DNA from: Antedon mediterranea
Taxonomy: Eukaryota > Echinodermata > Crinoidea > Comatulida > Antedonidae
DNA: 64,000 bases
Direction of reading: 5' to 3'
Assembly: GCF_964355755.1 (NCBI RefSeq)
Contig: NC_092673.1
Span: 15,443,001 to 15,507,000 of the forward strand
Shown: piece by piece, positions 55,801-64,000 of the stretch
Position numbering within the stretch: position 1 is the first letter of the stretch
How the letters are laid out: each line of letters starts with the position of its first letter
Program-made: the position numbers and the translations under genes
The notes under the pieces: generated by a model
Databases searched by the model: none
Told to the model about the DNA's origin: nothing
Seen by the model: only the letters and a program-made list of their open reading frames with translations

Positions 55801-57102
55801 ATTTATAAGGAAAAAGTTAGGTCATGTCAATTGATGTGTTGTTGGTCGTCATTTGAACTTAAAAGCCATTAAAACTCTCAAAGTTAGGAAACACGTCACA
55901 ATGAATTTACACCACATAGTTTGGTGATCATCGCAAATCGAAAGGTCCTTAGTATTTTAACATGAAAGTTTATAATATTGTTCTTGCCTGTGGTTGATTT
56001 TTTATTTTAAAAAAAATTAAAAAATTTAGGCGCATGTGGCCAAGGATTACCAATAGTAAATTAATCACAATATGTTTTGTTCTTAGTATGATTCAAGATT
56101 TGGTGATGCATTTTGGAACAGTAGTCGTTTCTCTGGTATGCATTACCTCTTAATGATGATGACAAGTTGGGCAGTTGTAGCTGATGTCTGGTATCTTCCA
56201 CCAATGTATAGACAAGTACGTATAAAACAGATATGGTGCTTCAGATATATTCTAATATGTATTGGACAATCAATATATCACCAGCTGGAACAAAATATTT
56301 TTTTTTGGTAATGCTTTACTGATTTATGGTTTGTCATAAATTAATAATGCAAATAATGAATGAAGTGCGATGGTACAACTAATTTCATAAGGTGAAAGGT
56401 GAAATTCTATTTCACCGAATGAAATTATTTGTACCATCACACGAATATAAAAACATCAATTATTTGTTTAATATATCATCTTTAAATTTATTTAATTTTA
56501 TATCATATTTTATACTTTTCAACAGGATGGTGAAGAAGCTGCAGCATTTGCAAATAGAGTCAAAGCAGAGATCGCCAAAAAGGGAGGACTTGTTGACCTT
56601 GTATGGTATGAAATTTATTTCCTAATTTTAAACTCTAGAGGGCAGTATTAAGAATTTTTACTGAAATCTTATGAAAAAGGTGTTTTTATTTTATCTTTAT
56701 TGTACTATAATAATGGACAATGTAAGTAGCCCATAATCATGTAGTAACTGGAAAAAATGTTGGTCAGACAGATAAATGAGTCCATAGGCATTTGAAGGAG
56801 GTCAACAAATAAAATTTATTATACCTTCTATTACACTTTAAAATCTTTCTGATGAAATCTGGGAATTCAAAATTCAAACCTGACGTCTCACACCCAACCT
56901 GGTTGCGGTGAAATCTGATTGATTTAATCTAATTAAGCTAAACTATGTATCACTATATAAAATCTAAGTAATTCATTTTTTTAATTTGTTTTTTAGGGAT
57001 GGTCAACTGAAAAGAGCCAGAGTAAAAAGTGAGCTGATGCGAGAAGAACAACTAGAATACAGCAAAATAATTGCAAGCGCCAAAGCCAACCACAAAGATT
57101 AA
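43820..57102 (+). CDS. GPAT4: Glycerol-3-phosphate acyltransferase, GPAT3/GPAT4 type, 15 coding exons
   Basis: Exons: 43820-43960, 44586-44673, 45067-45212, 45415-45457, 46680-46734, 47156-47221, 49427-49501, 50059-50148, 50274-50367, 54156-54274, 54622-54677, 55621-55706, 56087-56215, 56526-56605, 56997-57102. All join in frame with GT-AG borders and give 457 residues, close to the 434-456 of vertebrate GPAT3/4. These ER membrane enzymes transfer an acyl group from acyl-CoA to glycerol 3-phosphate, the first step toward phospholipid and triacylglycerol. Motif I is NHTSPID (His249, Asp254), motif II is around WFERFEIQDR, motif III is FPEGTCIN (322-329), motif IV includes YPAAVKYD. Hydrophobic segments lie at about 4-32 and 158-201. 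Odd: an acidic run at residues 63-71. An in-frame Met at 43691 could extend the N-terminus, but the family favours 43820. GPAT3 and GPAT4 are not separable here. Confidence 0.95.
44703..44900. mobile_element. MITE copy in GPAT intron 2
   Basis: Starts TTAAACATGTACTGTCCCCC and continues with AAAATCAGACTTTGAATAGA, CCATTTTGTAGTTTTAAG, AAAAGACAAAATAAACTGTT and CATTGTCTGACAGGCAAATT, matching the family at 43315 and 57429 in the inverse orientation to 43315. The right end is degraded. Confidence 0.7.
46187..46320. mobile_element. Partial MITE copy in GPAT intron 4
   Basis: Begins TTAAAAGTATTGCCCCCAAA, with GACTTTGATTGAATAGGCCA and TTTTGCAGTTTTAATAAATT, then diverges. Same orientation as the copy at 44703. 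Confidence 0.6.
47361..47446. other. Two adjacent palindromes in GPAT intron 6
   Basis: CCAAGGTGTATAATTTATGC faces its partner ending TACACCTTGG (47361-47400). Directly abutting it, ACTATTATTATTATAATAGC faces GCTATAATAATAATAATAGT (47401-47446), nearly perfect around CATATATG. Both could extrude as cruciforms or fold as RNA hairpins. No link to splicing is visible. Confidence 0.65.
48206..49035 (-). pseudogene. DUF3504 (Crypton-related, KCTD1/QRICH1-like) remnant in GPAT intron 6
   Basis: Antisense to the host gene. From the right: ADSVNTKRQI-like sequence near 48960; GGLRTKDGELYTKKSMHAIR then YGLGRHFHDKNDVD (about 48830-48720); TTYKAMLVSLKK; after a frame change GVVQHIQAVSEEDIGKILD; and MYEIRGSKRCPVSSFLAFKE through QRPK, WYINAPLG and ISAKA at 48427-48206. 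This is the DUF3504 domain, a former Crypton tyrosine-recombinase region found in KCTD1/QRICH1/ZMYM-type proteins and in many invertebrate repeats. Several frame changes mark a dead copy. Confidence 0.7.
50421..50560 (+). mobile_element. tRNA-like SINE fragments in GPAT intron 9
   Basis: GCAGTAGCCGAGTGGTTAGG at about 50426-50445 resembles a tRNA 5' half with an A box; the words near 50470 (CCAGGTTCTATTAAT) recall a weak B box. A second partial start, GCAGTAGCCGAATGGTTA, follows at about 50525. No full cloverleaf forms, so a SINE is more likely than a tRNA gene. Confidence 0.45.
51019..54110 (-). mobile_element. CR1/Rex1-like LINE, nearly complete, in GPAT intron 9
   Basis: A single-element body with endonuclease (53796-52924: NLRSVKNKTDEL, CITETWL, GGGICCYIND, ILGDLNQCK, SDHQVIQLLP) and reverse transcriptase (52892-51170: KAVGPDGLAGILIREC, DYRPIALTSLIIKCLERF, LLFIDFSSAFNTL, SPQECVLSPLLYILYTDD, KYADDTV with YADD at 51743-51754, YKYLGTIIDEKLDW). 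AATTATTATTATT flanks it at 51006-51018 and 54111-54123, a likely 13-bp target duplication. Breaks: between the endonuclease and RT frames near 52920, near 51860 before the SPQECV block, and a stop at about 51680. It reads antisense to the GPAT gene and resembles the LINE at 40588-43312 (shared RPFYLPREF and GDxNQC blocks). Confidence 0.8.
55012..55250. repeat. TA microsatellite and CACAGGCACAGAATAAATT repeats
   Basis: A (TA)n run at about 55013-55030 is followed by three diverged copies, about 70-100 bp apart, of ACATCACAGGCACAGAATAA with AAACTGCC(T/C)GGTGATAT parts. The same combination occurs at 13.41-13.5 kb. Confidence 0.6.
55260..55440 (-). mobile_element. tRNA-derived SINE (tRNA-Glu-like A box)
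   Basis: On the minus strand TGGTCTAATGATTAGGA (55361-55345) resembles the A-box region of tRNA-Glu and GGGTTTGAATTTC (55318-55306) the B box, spaced as in a tRNA promoter. The acceptor stem does not close, so it is scored as a SINE in GPAT intron 11. Confidence 0.5.
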
Positions 57103-57158
57103 GATTCATCTATATTTTTATTCAAAAAGCGTTTATTCTACATTATGCACAATTTTAA

Positions 57159-57164
57159 AATAAA
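57159..57164 (+). promoter_or_regulatory. Polyadenylation signal of the GPAT gene
   Basis: AATAAA lies 57 bases after the stop codon at 57100-57102. It is the first such hexamer downstream, implying a very short 3' UTR, though later signals could be used. Confidence 0.6.
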
Positions 57165-57428
57165 GTTCATATCGGCTATTTTTATTCTAAATTTTAACTT
57201 TTAGAAAGAAATTTTTTTAATGACCGCAATATTGATGCTGAATTAAACCTATTTTGATTTGTATATTTAAATATGAAGCTACTAGTAATGAGGAACCCAA
57301 TGGTAATTCTATTTTTCGAATTTGTTAGGTCAATGTTAAATACAGTATTAAATTGGCTGGTATCCAGTTTAATAGACATGCATTTTAATAAAACTGTAAT
57401 TTCTGTATCTATGTTAGTTAAAAAATGT

Positions 57429-57757
57429 TTGAAGATGTTTTGTCCCCAAAAACATGAAAAAAGAAGATTAATAAAATCTTACTTTAAATAGGCCATTTTG
57501 CAGTTTTAATAAAGTTATTCACTTCTGTAAAACAAAAATCCCCACAAAATTATTTCATTTATAAAAAGACAAAAGATGGTTAATTTTAACCAAATACCTA
57601 TTCATTGTCTGACAGACAATTTAAAGTATGTTTTATTTTAATTAAATGGTTTTCGATCCAGTTTTTGCTCAAAGAGAATAACTATTATTATGTGACATTA
57701 AAATGGCATATTAAAACAAAAATGGAATAAAAATGGTAGCGGACAATATATCTTTAA
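57429..57757. mobile_element. 329-bp MITE copy in the GPAT 3' flank
   Basis: Ends TTGAAGATGTTTTGTCCCC (57429-57447) and GGACAATATATCTTTAA (57741-57757) are inverted copies of one another with a few mismatches. The interior (AATAGGCCATTTTGCAGTTT, AAAAGACAAAAGATGGTTAA, CATTGTCTGACAGACAATTT) matches the copy at 43315 in inverse orientation. Confidence 0.75.
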
Positions 57758-59203
57758 TTTAAGTTTTTTTTTAATTATGAATGACGTGGCATGAGCAATA
57801 ATTATAAAAGTTGTTTAATACGCTAAATTATATATACAGTATACTATACTGTTATACTGTAAACCCAATTACAGTATAGTATAGTTAGGCCTAGCACATA
57901 TTTTCGGTAAATATTATTTTATTTTAAACCATGTTTATTTAAATTATTCTGTTATATTTTTTAATTAAGTTTAAAATTGTTTAATCATAAATATTGTATT
58001 ATTGTCCTATGTTTTTTGGGGTTAAAATTAGTATTTGTTCAGTTGTATTTAAAAAAAAGATGCTTTCCATCATTATCTATTGATTGATATTTATTGTTAA
58101 TTTGATTTCTTTATAAGCCAATAGTTGAAGGCAATACCAATACAATCATTGTCAATTTTGTTTCTTTACTGTAAGCCAATAATTAAATTAAATACAAATA
58201 ATTTTCTTTTAAAAGATAAACATAATTTACTTGGGGCTAGTGTATAAGCTTTCCCCTGCCATGTCTTCCAATTCATTGATTTCCATCCAAATTATTTAAC
58301 AGATATTAAATGTATTAAATATGAAAATAGCCATTGAGATATACAGGGCAGATCTGTGTGTTGTACTTGACGTTAATAGTGGTTGCCTACCAGGGGAGCT
58401 TAATTATGAATAACAATTTTTTTTCTCGGTGTTTTGCGGGTGCTAATTTGTTATGTACCCGCTCCGCCTCGTTCTTATTTAAGATATTCTTTCATGATCA
58501 ATCTTTTAACAGTATTGAATTGGTGGGGTGACATTTGCGTGCAATCAGGAATTATGTGTTTTAATTAGTATGTATCGATGGATTAAAAAAAAAAATAAAT
58601 AAATATTTATGTTTATTTGTTCATACTTTTTGTTGTCCTGTGTTCTTGTCCTAAATAAAAAATAAATAAAATGACGGGCATTACATTCATTATGGATATT
58701 GCATCCACTTCATGATTAACAACCATAAACAATTGTTTAAATAATATGAGAGGAATATTTTCATGAGTTTAAGATTTAGAACTGAGGCAAAAAGAACAGT
58801 CAACCAATTCAGAAAACTGGTATACAGTAAATTAACATATCAAATTTATCTGGAGCTCATTTAGTTGATTTAACCTTGCATAGTGCTGATAAAAAAAAGT
58901 TATTAATCGAGGTACTAATCTTAATATAATAAAGCACTATAAGCCTATCCCTAATGAAGTAAAAATTTGTCACTGAAGCTAATTTTGTGTGACCTCGGTG
59001 GAACGCCATACTATAAGCAACAACACGAGTAGCGTGCCACACTTGCTTGTCCCTCTCTCCTCTCTTGTGATTGAGCTGGTCGTGTCGTGTATGAGTTGGT
59101 GGTGAAAGTGCAAGTCGAAATATTGTGGCCAGTTTGCCGGTTGTGAGAGAGAGCTAAATTTGTTTGATTTTTTACCATTCATTCATTTTTAATCAACTCA
59201 AAT
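57758..59203. other. Intergenic; presumed promoter and 5' UTR of the next gene at its right end
   Basis: No coding region. AT-rich to about 58850. From 58980 base composition rises to near balanced, with runs such as CTTGTCCCTCTCTCCTCTCT and GTGAGAGAGAGCTAAATT, fitting a promoter/5' UTR for the gene starting at 59204. No TATA box is evident. Confidence 0.4.
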
Positions 59204-60149
59204 ATGTCGGCAGAACATAGTGACGTTCCTGAAGCAAAGGTGCGTAAATTTTATTAGGCCTATGGTTAATTTTCGTTAGGCTTGAGTTGTTGAAGTTTGT
59301 AGGAAGAGTGTACCTACTACCTTCAACTCAACTTCACTCTCGGCGGTGGGAGTGAATCCGCGGCGATGTAATAGGAGGTGCCTGGATGGAATGGGCTACA
59401 ACGGCAGTAGTGCTTTCTCTGCAACTGAGTTGCATTGTTGTCTCATTTATTTGTGGTTATTGGGTAGAGGTAGGCCTACTAGGGCCTAGGTCAGAAAGGG
59501 ACTTTTACTATTAATACATGCCTAGGCTAGCTCACTGAACTGTAAAATAGGGTGGCAGGCAAACATTTTTGGTTTTGACTTGTTTAAAAAAAAAAAAAAA
59601 AATGTCTGCTGTCTTGTTGGCTCACATGATTTGCATCTACTGCTACTAGCAGTGCTAGGCCTATGAGTAGCCAAGCCTATTTTTCAGTCTTTAACTATTA
59701 ACTAAGCCTATGATGACGAGTAGAAGAATTTTATGAAATAAAATGTCATCAAATAACTTGTTTGATTTATGCAATTTCTTTAAAAAGTTAAAAATTGCCA
59801 AATAACAATGTGTTAATATTCATATAGAAAAATCTAACATCATTTCAACCATTTAATAAAAAAACAGATACATTTGTCATTAGTCGGGTGCTACACCACC
59901 AGCAGTAGATTAGTTTTATGTGTATAGGGTGGCATTCTTGAAGGACAAAATTCAACTGCTACAGTAGGCCTGGATAAAGTTAACTTTATGCCCTACAAAA
60001 AACAAAATTGTACTGTATGGACCATTTTGAAAGAAATATCATGTGCCAAAAAACCACAGTAAATTGTATTTTAACAGCCTGTATTTTTTATTTTTCAGCT
60101 TGAAGAAGTTTGGACTGAGAAATGGGGAGCGTTCCATTGCTATGTCCAG
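59204..60149 (+). CDS. 5' end of an unrecognised gene (two coding exons seen)
   Basis: Exon 1 (59204-59239) reads MSAEHSDVPEAK and ends at GTGCGT. Exon 2 (60099-60149) follows a TATTTTTCAG acceptor, reads LEEVWTEKWGAFHCYVQ, and ends at a GTTAGT donor. Both exons are in phase 0 and join without a stop. The first ATG after a GC-balanced leader and the protein-like second exon support a real gene. I do not recognise the family, and further exons, probably beyond several kilobases of intron, could not be identified in the window. Confidence 0.5.
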
Positions 60150-61080
60150 GTTAGTTTGCAAAATGTATAATTATTTGGAAAGTGTTGTCGAATATCATTT
60201 TACCATTATTTATTTACTTTCTTTTATTTTAAGAAAAGTTGTTTGATTTTGGATTATTACTGTAAATGTTATTAAAAAAATATTTTGTTAAGGCCAGTCA
60301 AAATCTAGCTTAATAATACAGACTTTATTTTCTAAGCAGTGCATAGTGTGATTTCCAAATGGTTAATCTTTTGGTACATATGATTATTATATATTATATA
60401 TTACTCTACATTTTTCTAGTTTTTCTGAAGACATTCCAAAGTACAAAATATAATTTAGGTAATTTAGCTGAATTCATAACATTTCGATGGTGAATTTATC
60501 TTTTTAAAACTTGATTGAATGTCACCATTACAATAAAGTATGCACAAATTTGATATTTATTAAATATTATTAAAACATTAACATGTAAATCTACAACAAA
60601 TTTAAATTTCCATCATGCCATCTGTATTGTTTATTTATAATAATTTAATATTGGATCTAGATGACCTCGTAATATTATTTTATACAAAATTCAATTTGGT
60701 ACTTTTAGGGCGTGTTTCTGCCGCATATGTTATATTTTATACCGTATATTTAAGTCTGTATATTTTAAGTACTATCTATGGTGGTCTTGTTAAAGTTGAT
60801 CTTTTTTACCCACCCTGCCTTTTGATCCCCCAAAATGGGGACAAGTTGCCCGAATTAGAATTTGTTATCTTTGGCGATGTTGTACCGTATGTTATTGACT
60901 TGTTTCAACGACAAATTCGCACACCCCATACTCTCTTTTAATTTTTTCTAAATTATCTTTCTAAATCTGGCTGTCCTGTTTGTTTCTTTTAAATTTTCGT
61001 GAAAAGTTTCCCCCAACAGATTATTTGCATGACTATAGATTATCCATCCATGTGTAAAAAGCTTACAGAAAATCAAAATA
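60150..61080. other. Presumed intron, no feature recognised
   Basis: AT-rich. A 108-residue plus-strand frame (60615-60941) is hydrophobic but has no flanking exon signals or known domain; I treat it as chance. Confidence 0.4.
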
Positions 61081-61089
61081 TACTTTATT

Positions 61090-61280
61090 TTTTATTGGCA
61101 GCAGAAAATACGGTATAAACACCGTATTTTATCTACAAATTTTGTGTGGAAAATACGGTATACAAAATATGGTATATTTTTTATGAGCTCCGTTTTCTCT
61201 GTGAAAAATATACCGTATACGATATTTAAAAAATACAGTATTAATTTATTAAAAATAATTTACTTGGCAGCGGAAACAGG
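61090..61280. repeat. AATACGGTAT / GGCAGC repeat element
   Basis: Starts with GGCAGCAGAAAATACGGTAT and ends with TTGGCAGCGGAAACAGGGCC; between them TACGGTAT and ATACCGTA words occur in both orientations. Same family as the pieces at 3568-4095. Noncoding. Confidence 0.6.
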
Positions 61281-64000
61281 GCCTTAGTATTTATTGGCCT
61301 GAAGTGTTTCATATGAGTGTTTTGTGCAACAACTGTATTTACATGGTGTTTTTCACTGTATATGATTAAACTATGCTTTTAAAAGTAAATGTCAATTACT
61401 ATTTGATCCAATATTAATCATGCTGTGATGAGTGCTTGGCATCAACATTTGCATAAAATAGTTAACTGGTTTACAAGCCTGTTATGTCTGGTTTGTTGCT
61501 TGAAGTTGCAGACAAATCAAAGAACAAATAGATTGTATACAAAATTAATAAACTGTCATTGTCAATGTCAACACATACAGTATTTCCACTTATATTCACT
61601 ACAAACATTACAAATAAATAATAGACCTACATTTAATATTGTTTTTGTCATACTAGCCACTACTACTATTTTGTTTTATATGTATGCAGTAAAAACAACA
61701 AGTACTGTAAATGTTAAAGGCTATTTGCAGTTCACCCAACATTTTTGTACGACCATTCAATATTTTATTTCTTATAAATGCCATTCATTATTGTATAAAT
61801 ATTGTAGGCCACTAGATGCAATGCATTCATTGGATAGTTGTTGAAAGGTTTTTGCTCTTAAAACTATATTAGCTGGGTCAATATGTTATAATATAAAGTT
61901 AGAGTACTATAGTCTATGCTAGTGACTATTATTAATATCTTTACAACTATCTGCTTCAAATATTTGCCAATGAAGGAAGCGTCATTGGTCGTTGATCCTG
62001 TTTGTCTACAGTACAGTTAAATTGTACCACAATTATGTCAAAGGTTCACTAGTCTGGGTTCCAGACGGAGTTTTGTCTTAATATTAGTTAAAAGATAAAT
62101 ATTTTGGCACATATGGCGTTTCATACGTATACTACTTGATTTTGGATACTCCGTCTGGGGAAACACGCACAAGTCACGTGGTTTGACACCAAGAATTCTT
62201 GGTGCATACGATTATCCGGTTGACTAGTTTCAGCTGCATGCGATTGGCTACTCTCTCGTACACCGTTTAAATATTCATATTTAAGAATTTCAAAGACTCA
62301 ACAACTAAGATGATGCGCATGCGCTATGTTACGTTTAGACAATGTGTACTTGGGTACATTTATGAAAGTTCTGAAGGCTAGAAATTATTTTATATGCCTA
62401 GTAGTCTGGTAAACATTTGATGGGATCTTTGAAACATGAAAACTCGTCTTGATTTATGATAGGCTAGCTTCTCCGCAAATCAAACATTGAATGGATCATT
62501 TATTACGCGGAGATAATTTTGATTTAATTCCCACCCAGACCCTGTCCTGTTCTGTGTGGTGGTGTAGCCCTGTTGTGTGCCGGTGGTATGTAGGCCTACT
62601 TCATTGGCGTTTTATTTGGCAGGTCATACGTGCGAGTTGAGTAGGACCTACGAAAGAGGCCTAGGCCAAGGACTAAACAATTAATAAACAAAACAACTTG
62701 GCATTACTATTTTATATTTCAACAGTCTCGATCGTACATTAAGCACTGGTAGGCCTACGTACTCGATCTCTTTCATTTTGAAACAAAATGATCATTGGTT
62801 GATTCGAAATCCATATTTACATACCGCCCGCCCCATATAGCCAAATACGGTATGATAACCTACGTCATTCTTATCGTATGTTTGCGGTCTGCAAATCGAT
62901 TTCTATACGGGTTTCACAAGTCTGTATTTTCAGACAAAAATCGCGGTCGAAATAAAAACAAATAAATAAAAAAAAAAGATAATACAGACTTGGGGCAAGT
63001 CTAAAGGTTCACCTGTGGATAAAGCAAAATTATAGCTCAGTTACTAAAAAGTCTTTAGTATTATAATTAAAGTTTTTTCATAATGCTTTTTGCACTCAAC
63101 AAATATAAAAGCTTATCGTGGAATAAAACAATTAATTAATTTTAATAAAAGTGGATACTTAATTGTTACATGAATTTGATGGTTTTACTTATCCAATGTA
63201 AAAAATTACGTTATTTGAATATTAAAAATGAAATTTAAATATTGTTTTCAAATAATGAACTATGATGAGCGTTTTACAATTTGCAGAAAATTTAGGTCTA
63301 CAATTGGCATATGTGACCTGGTTTTTCTTACTCGTGTAGCATGTTTATTTTGAAACCATTTCTTTAATATATTGGGATGCCAAAATGAAGAATTAAAAAC
63401 ATGTATTATAAATTCATATTTATTCATTGATCATATTGTTATAATGACTTATAAGGTCATTTTAAAGTCGACTGATTTATATAGTGCCAACTGAATGTTT
63501 ATTTACACTTGATATTATTGGTAGGTTTTTAAAATATTTTATGGTACAAATGAGCAAGTCTTTTACAAATTCAATATGACGTTTAAGTTACCTACTGATC
63601 TGCTTGTGTCCCTCTTGGAATCACATTCATTCAACAGAATATACTTGTTGCACACAGAGGGATATTGTACTGTACAAGTCAGCTGTGCCAGAAAAGCAAT
63701 GAAACCAAAGGTCATCGAATGGGTCATAGAAAAGTTTATACAGGATACAGTTGTTAAGGCAACTGTAAAGATAAAGAAGTTAATCGCTTTTAAGTGTTGG
63801 ATTTATGTGTCTGTGTATATAGGTATACAGTCAATATTGAATATGTGCCCCAGGTCATACAGTAGGAAAGGGGTACTACAGTATACTCCAAAACTTCAAT
63901 TTGTAGAAAAAATACAAAATAAAAAGTTTACAATTGATATTAAAAATATGTAATTAATTGATACCATACCAGGGCATGTTACAGTCTACTGTGGCAAATA
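61281..64000. other. No supported gene
   Basis: Frames at 61425-61844 (139 aa) and 63576-63953 (125 aa) lack recognisable domains, and I could not tie them to splice sites. TAGGCCTA-type words recur at 62590-62760. The segment at about 62040-62300 is less AT-rich. It may be intron of the gene that starts at 59204. Confidence 0.45.

Noticed and set aside
60615-60941. 108-residue hydrophobic frame as a membrane protein
   Set aside because: Hydrophobicity follows from T-rich sequence; no homologue recognised, and it sits in a presumed intron.
61425-61844. 139-residue frame as a gene
   Set aside because: Low-complexity AT-rich composition, no domain and no splice context.
63576-63953. 125-residue frame as a gene or later exon of the 59.2-kb gene
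   Set aside because: Reasonable composition, but no acceptor in phase was found and no family recognised.

Overview
The window is animal nuclear DNA: AT-rich, with long introns, GT-AG splice sites, many transposon remnants and no prokaryotic operons. Dense TAGGCCTA-type words, and foldback transposons whose terminal repeats are arrays of 15-16 bp units (the architecture of the sea-urchin TU elements), suggest an ambulacrarian, most likely an echinoderm. That placement is an inference.

Layout. (a) 0.2-3 kb: two foldback transposons. (b) 4.2-12.5 kb: a two-exon THAP-domain reading frame (+), a frameshifted YqaJ nuclease-PHD pseudogene (-), and a tandemly duplicated conserved-domain pseudogene array (-) that contains a 2,615-bp duplication with no difference seen between copies. 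(c) 14.1-18.7 kb: a tandem array of about 13 monomers, each carrying a minus-strand piece of a Roc-type GTPase with its G3 motif (WDFGGQ); then, at 19.2-20.45 kb, a 71-bp minisatellite. (d) 21-38 kb: decayed genes and elements, namely Ty3/gypsy gag-pol, an intact two-zinc-finger ORF, an intron-containing integrase gene with a third foldback between its exons, a BEL/Pao pol fragment, a HEEADTR-family remnant and a possible BEN-like gene end. (e) 38.5-43.7 kb: a CAATTG-rich element, a hairpin, a MITE with an 8-bp target duplication, a CR1/Rex1-like LINE and a TTAA-type MITE.

(f) 43.8-57.1 kb: the one gene that looks complete and intact, an ER glycerol-3-phosphate acyltransferase (GPAT3/GPAT4 type). 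It has 15 coding exons that splice in frame to 457 residues with all acyltransferase motifs. Its introns hold MITE copies, a Crypton-related (DUF3504) pseudogene, tRNA-like SINE pieces and a 3.1-kb antisense LINE. (g) 59.2-60.15 kb: the first two coding exons of an unrecognised plus-strand gene that runs beyond what I can follow. The rest, to 64 kb, shows no supported gene.

The genes do not form a shared pathway. Only the GPAT gene and perhaps the THAP and 59.2-kb genes look like host genes under selection. The novel material is structural: several foldback families built to one plan, and a GTPase exon turned into a satellite-like array.
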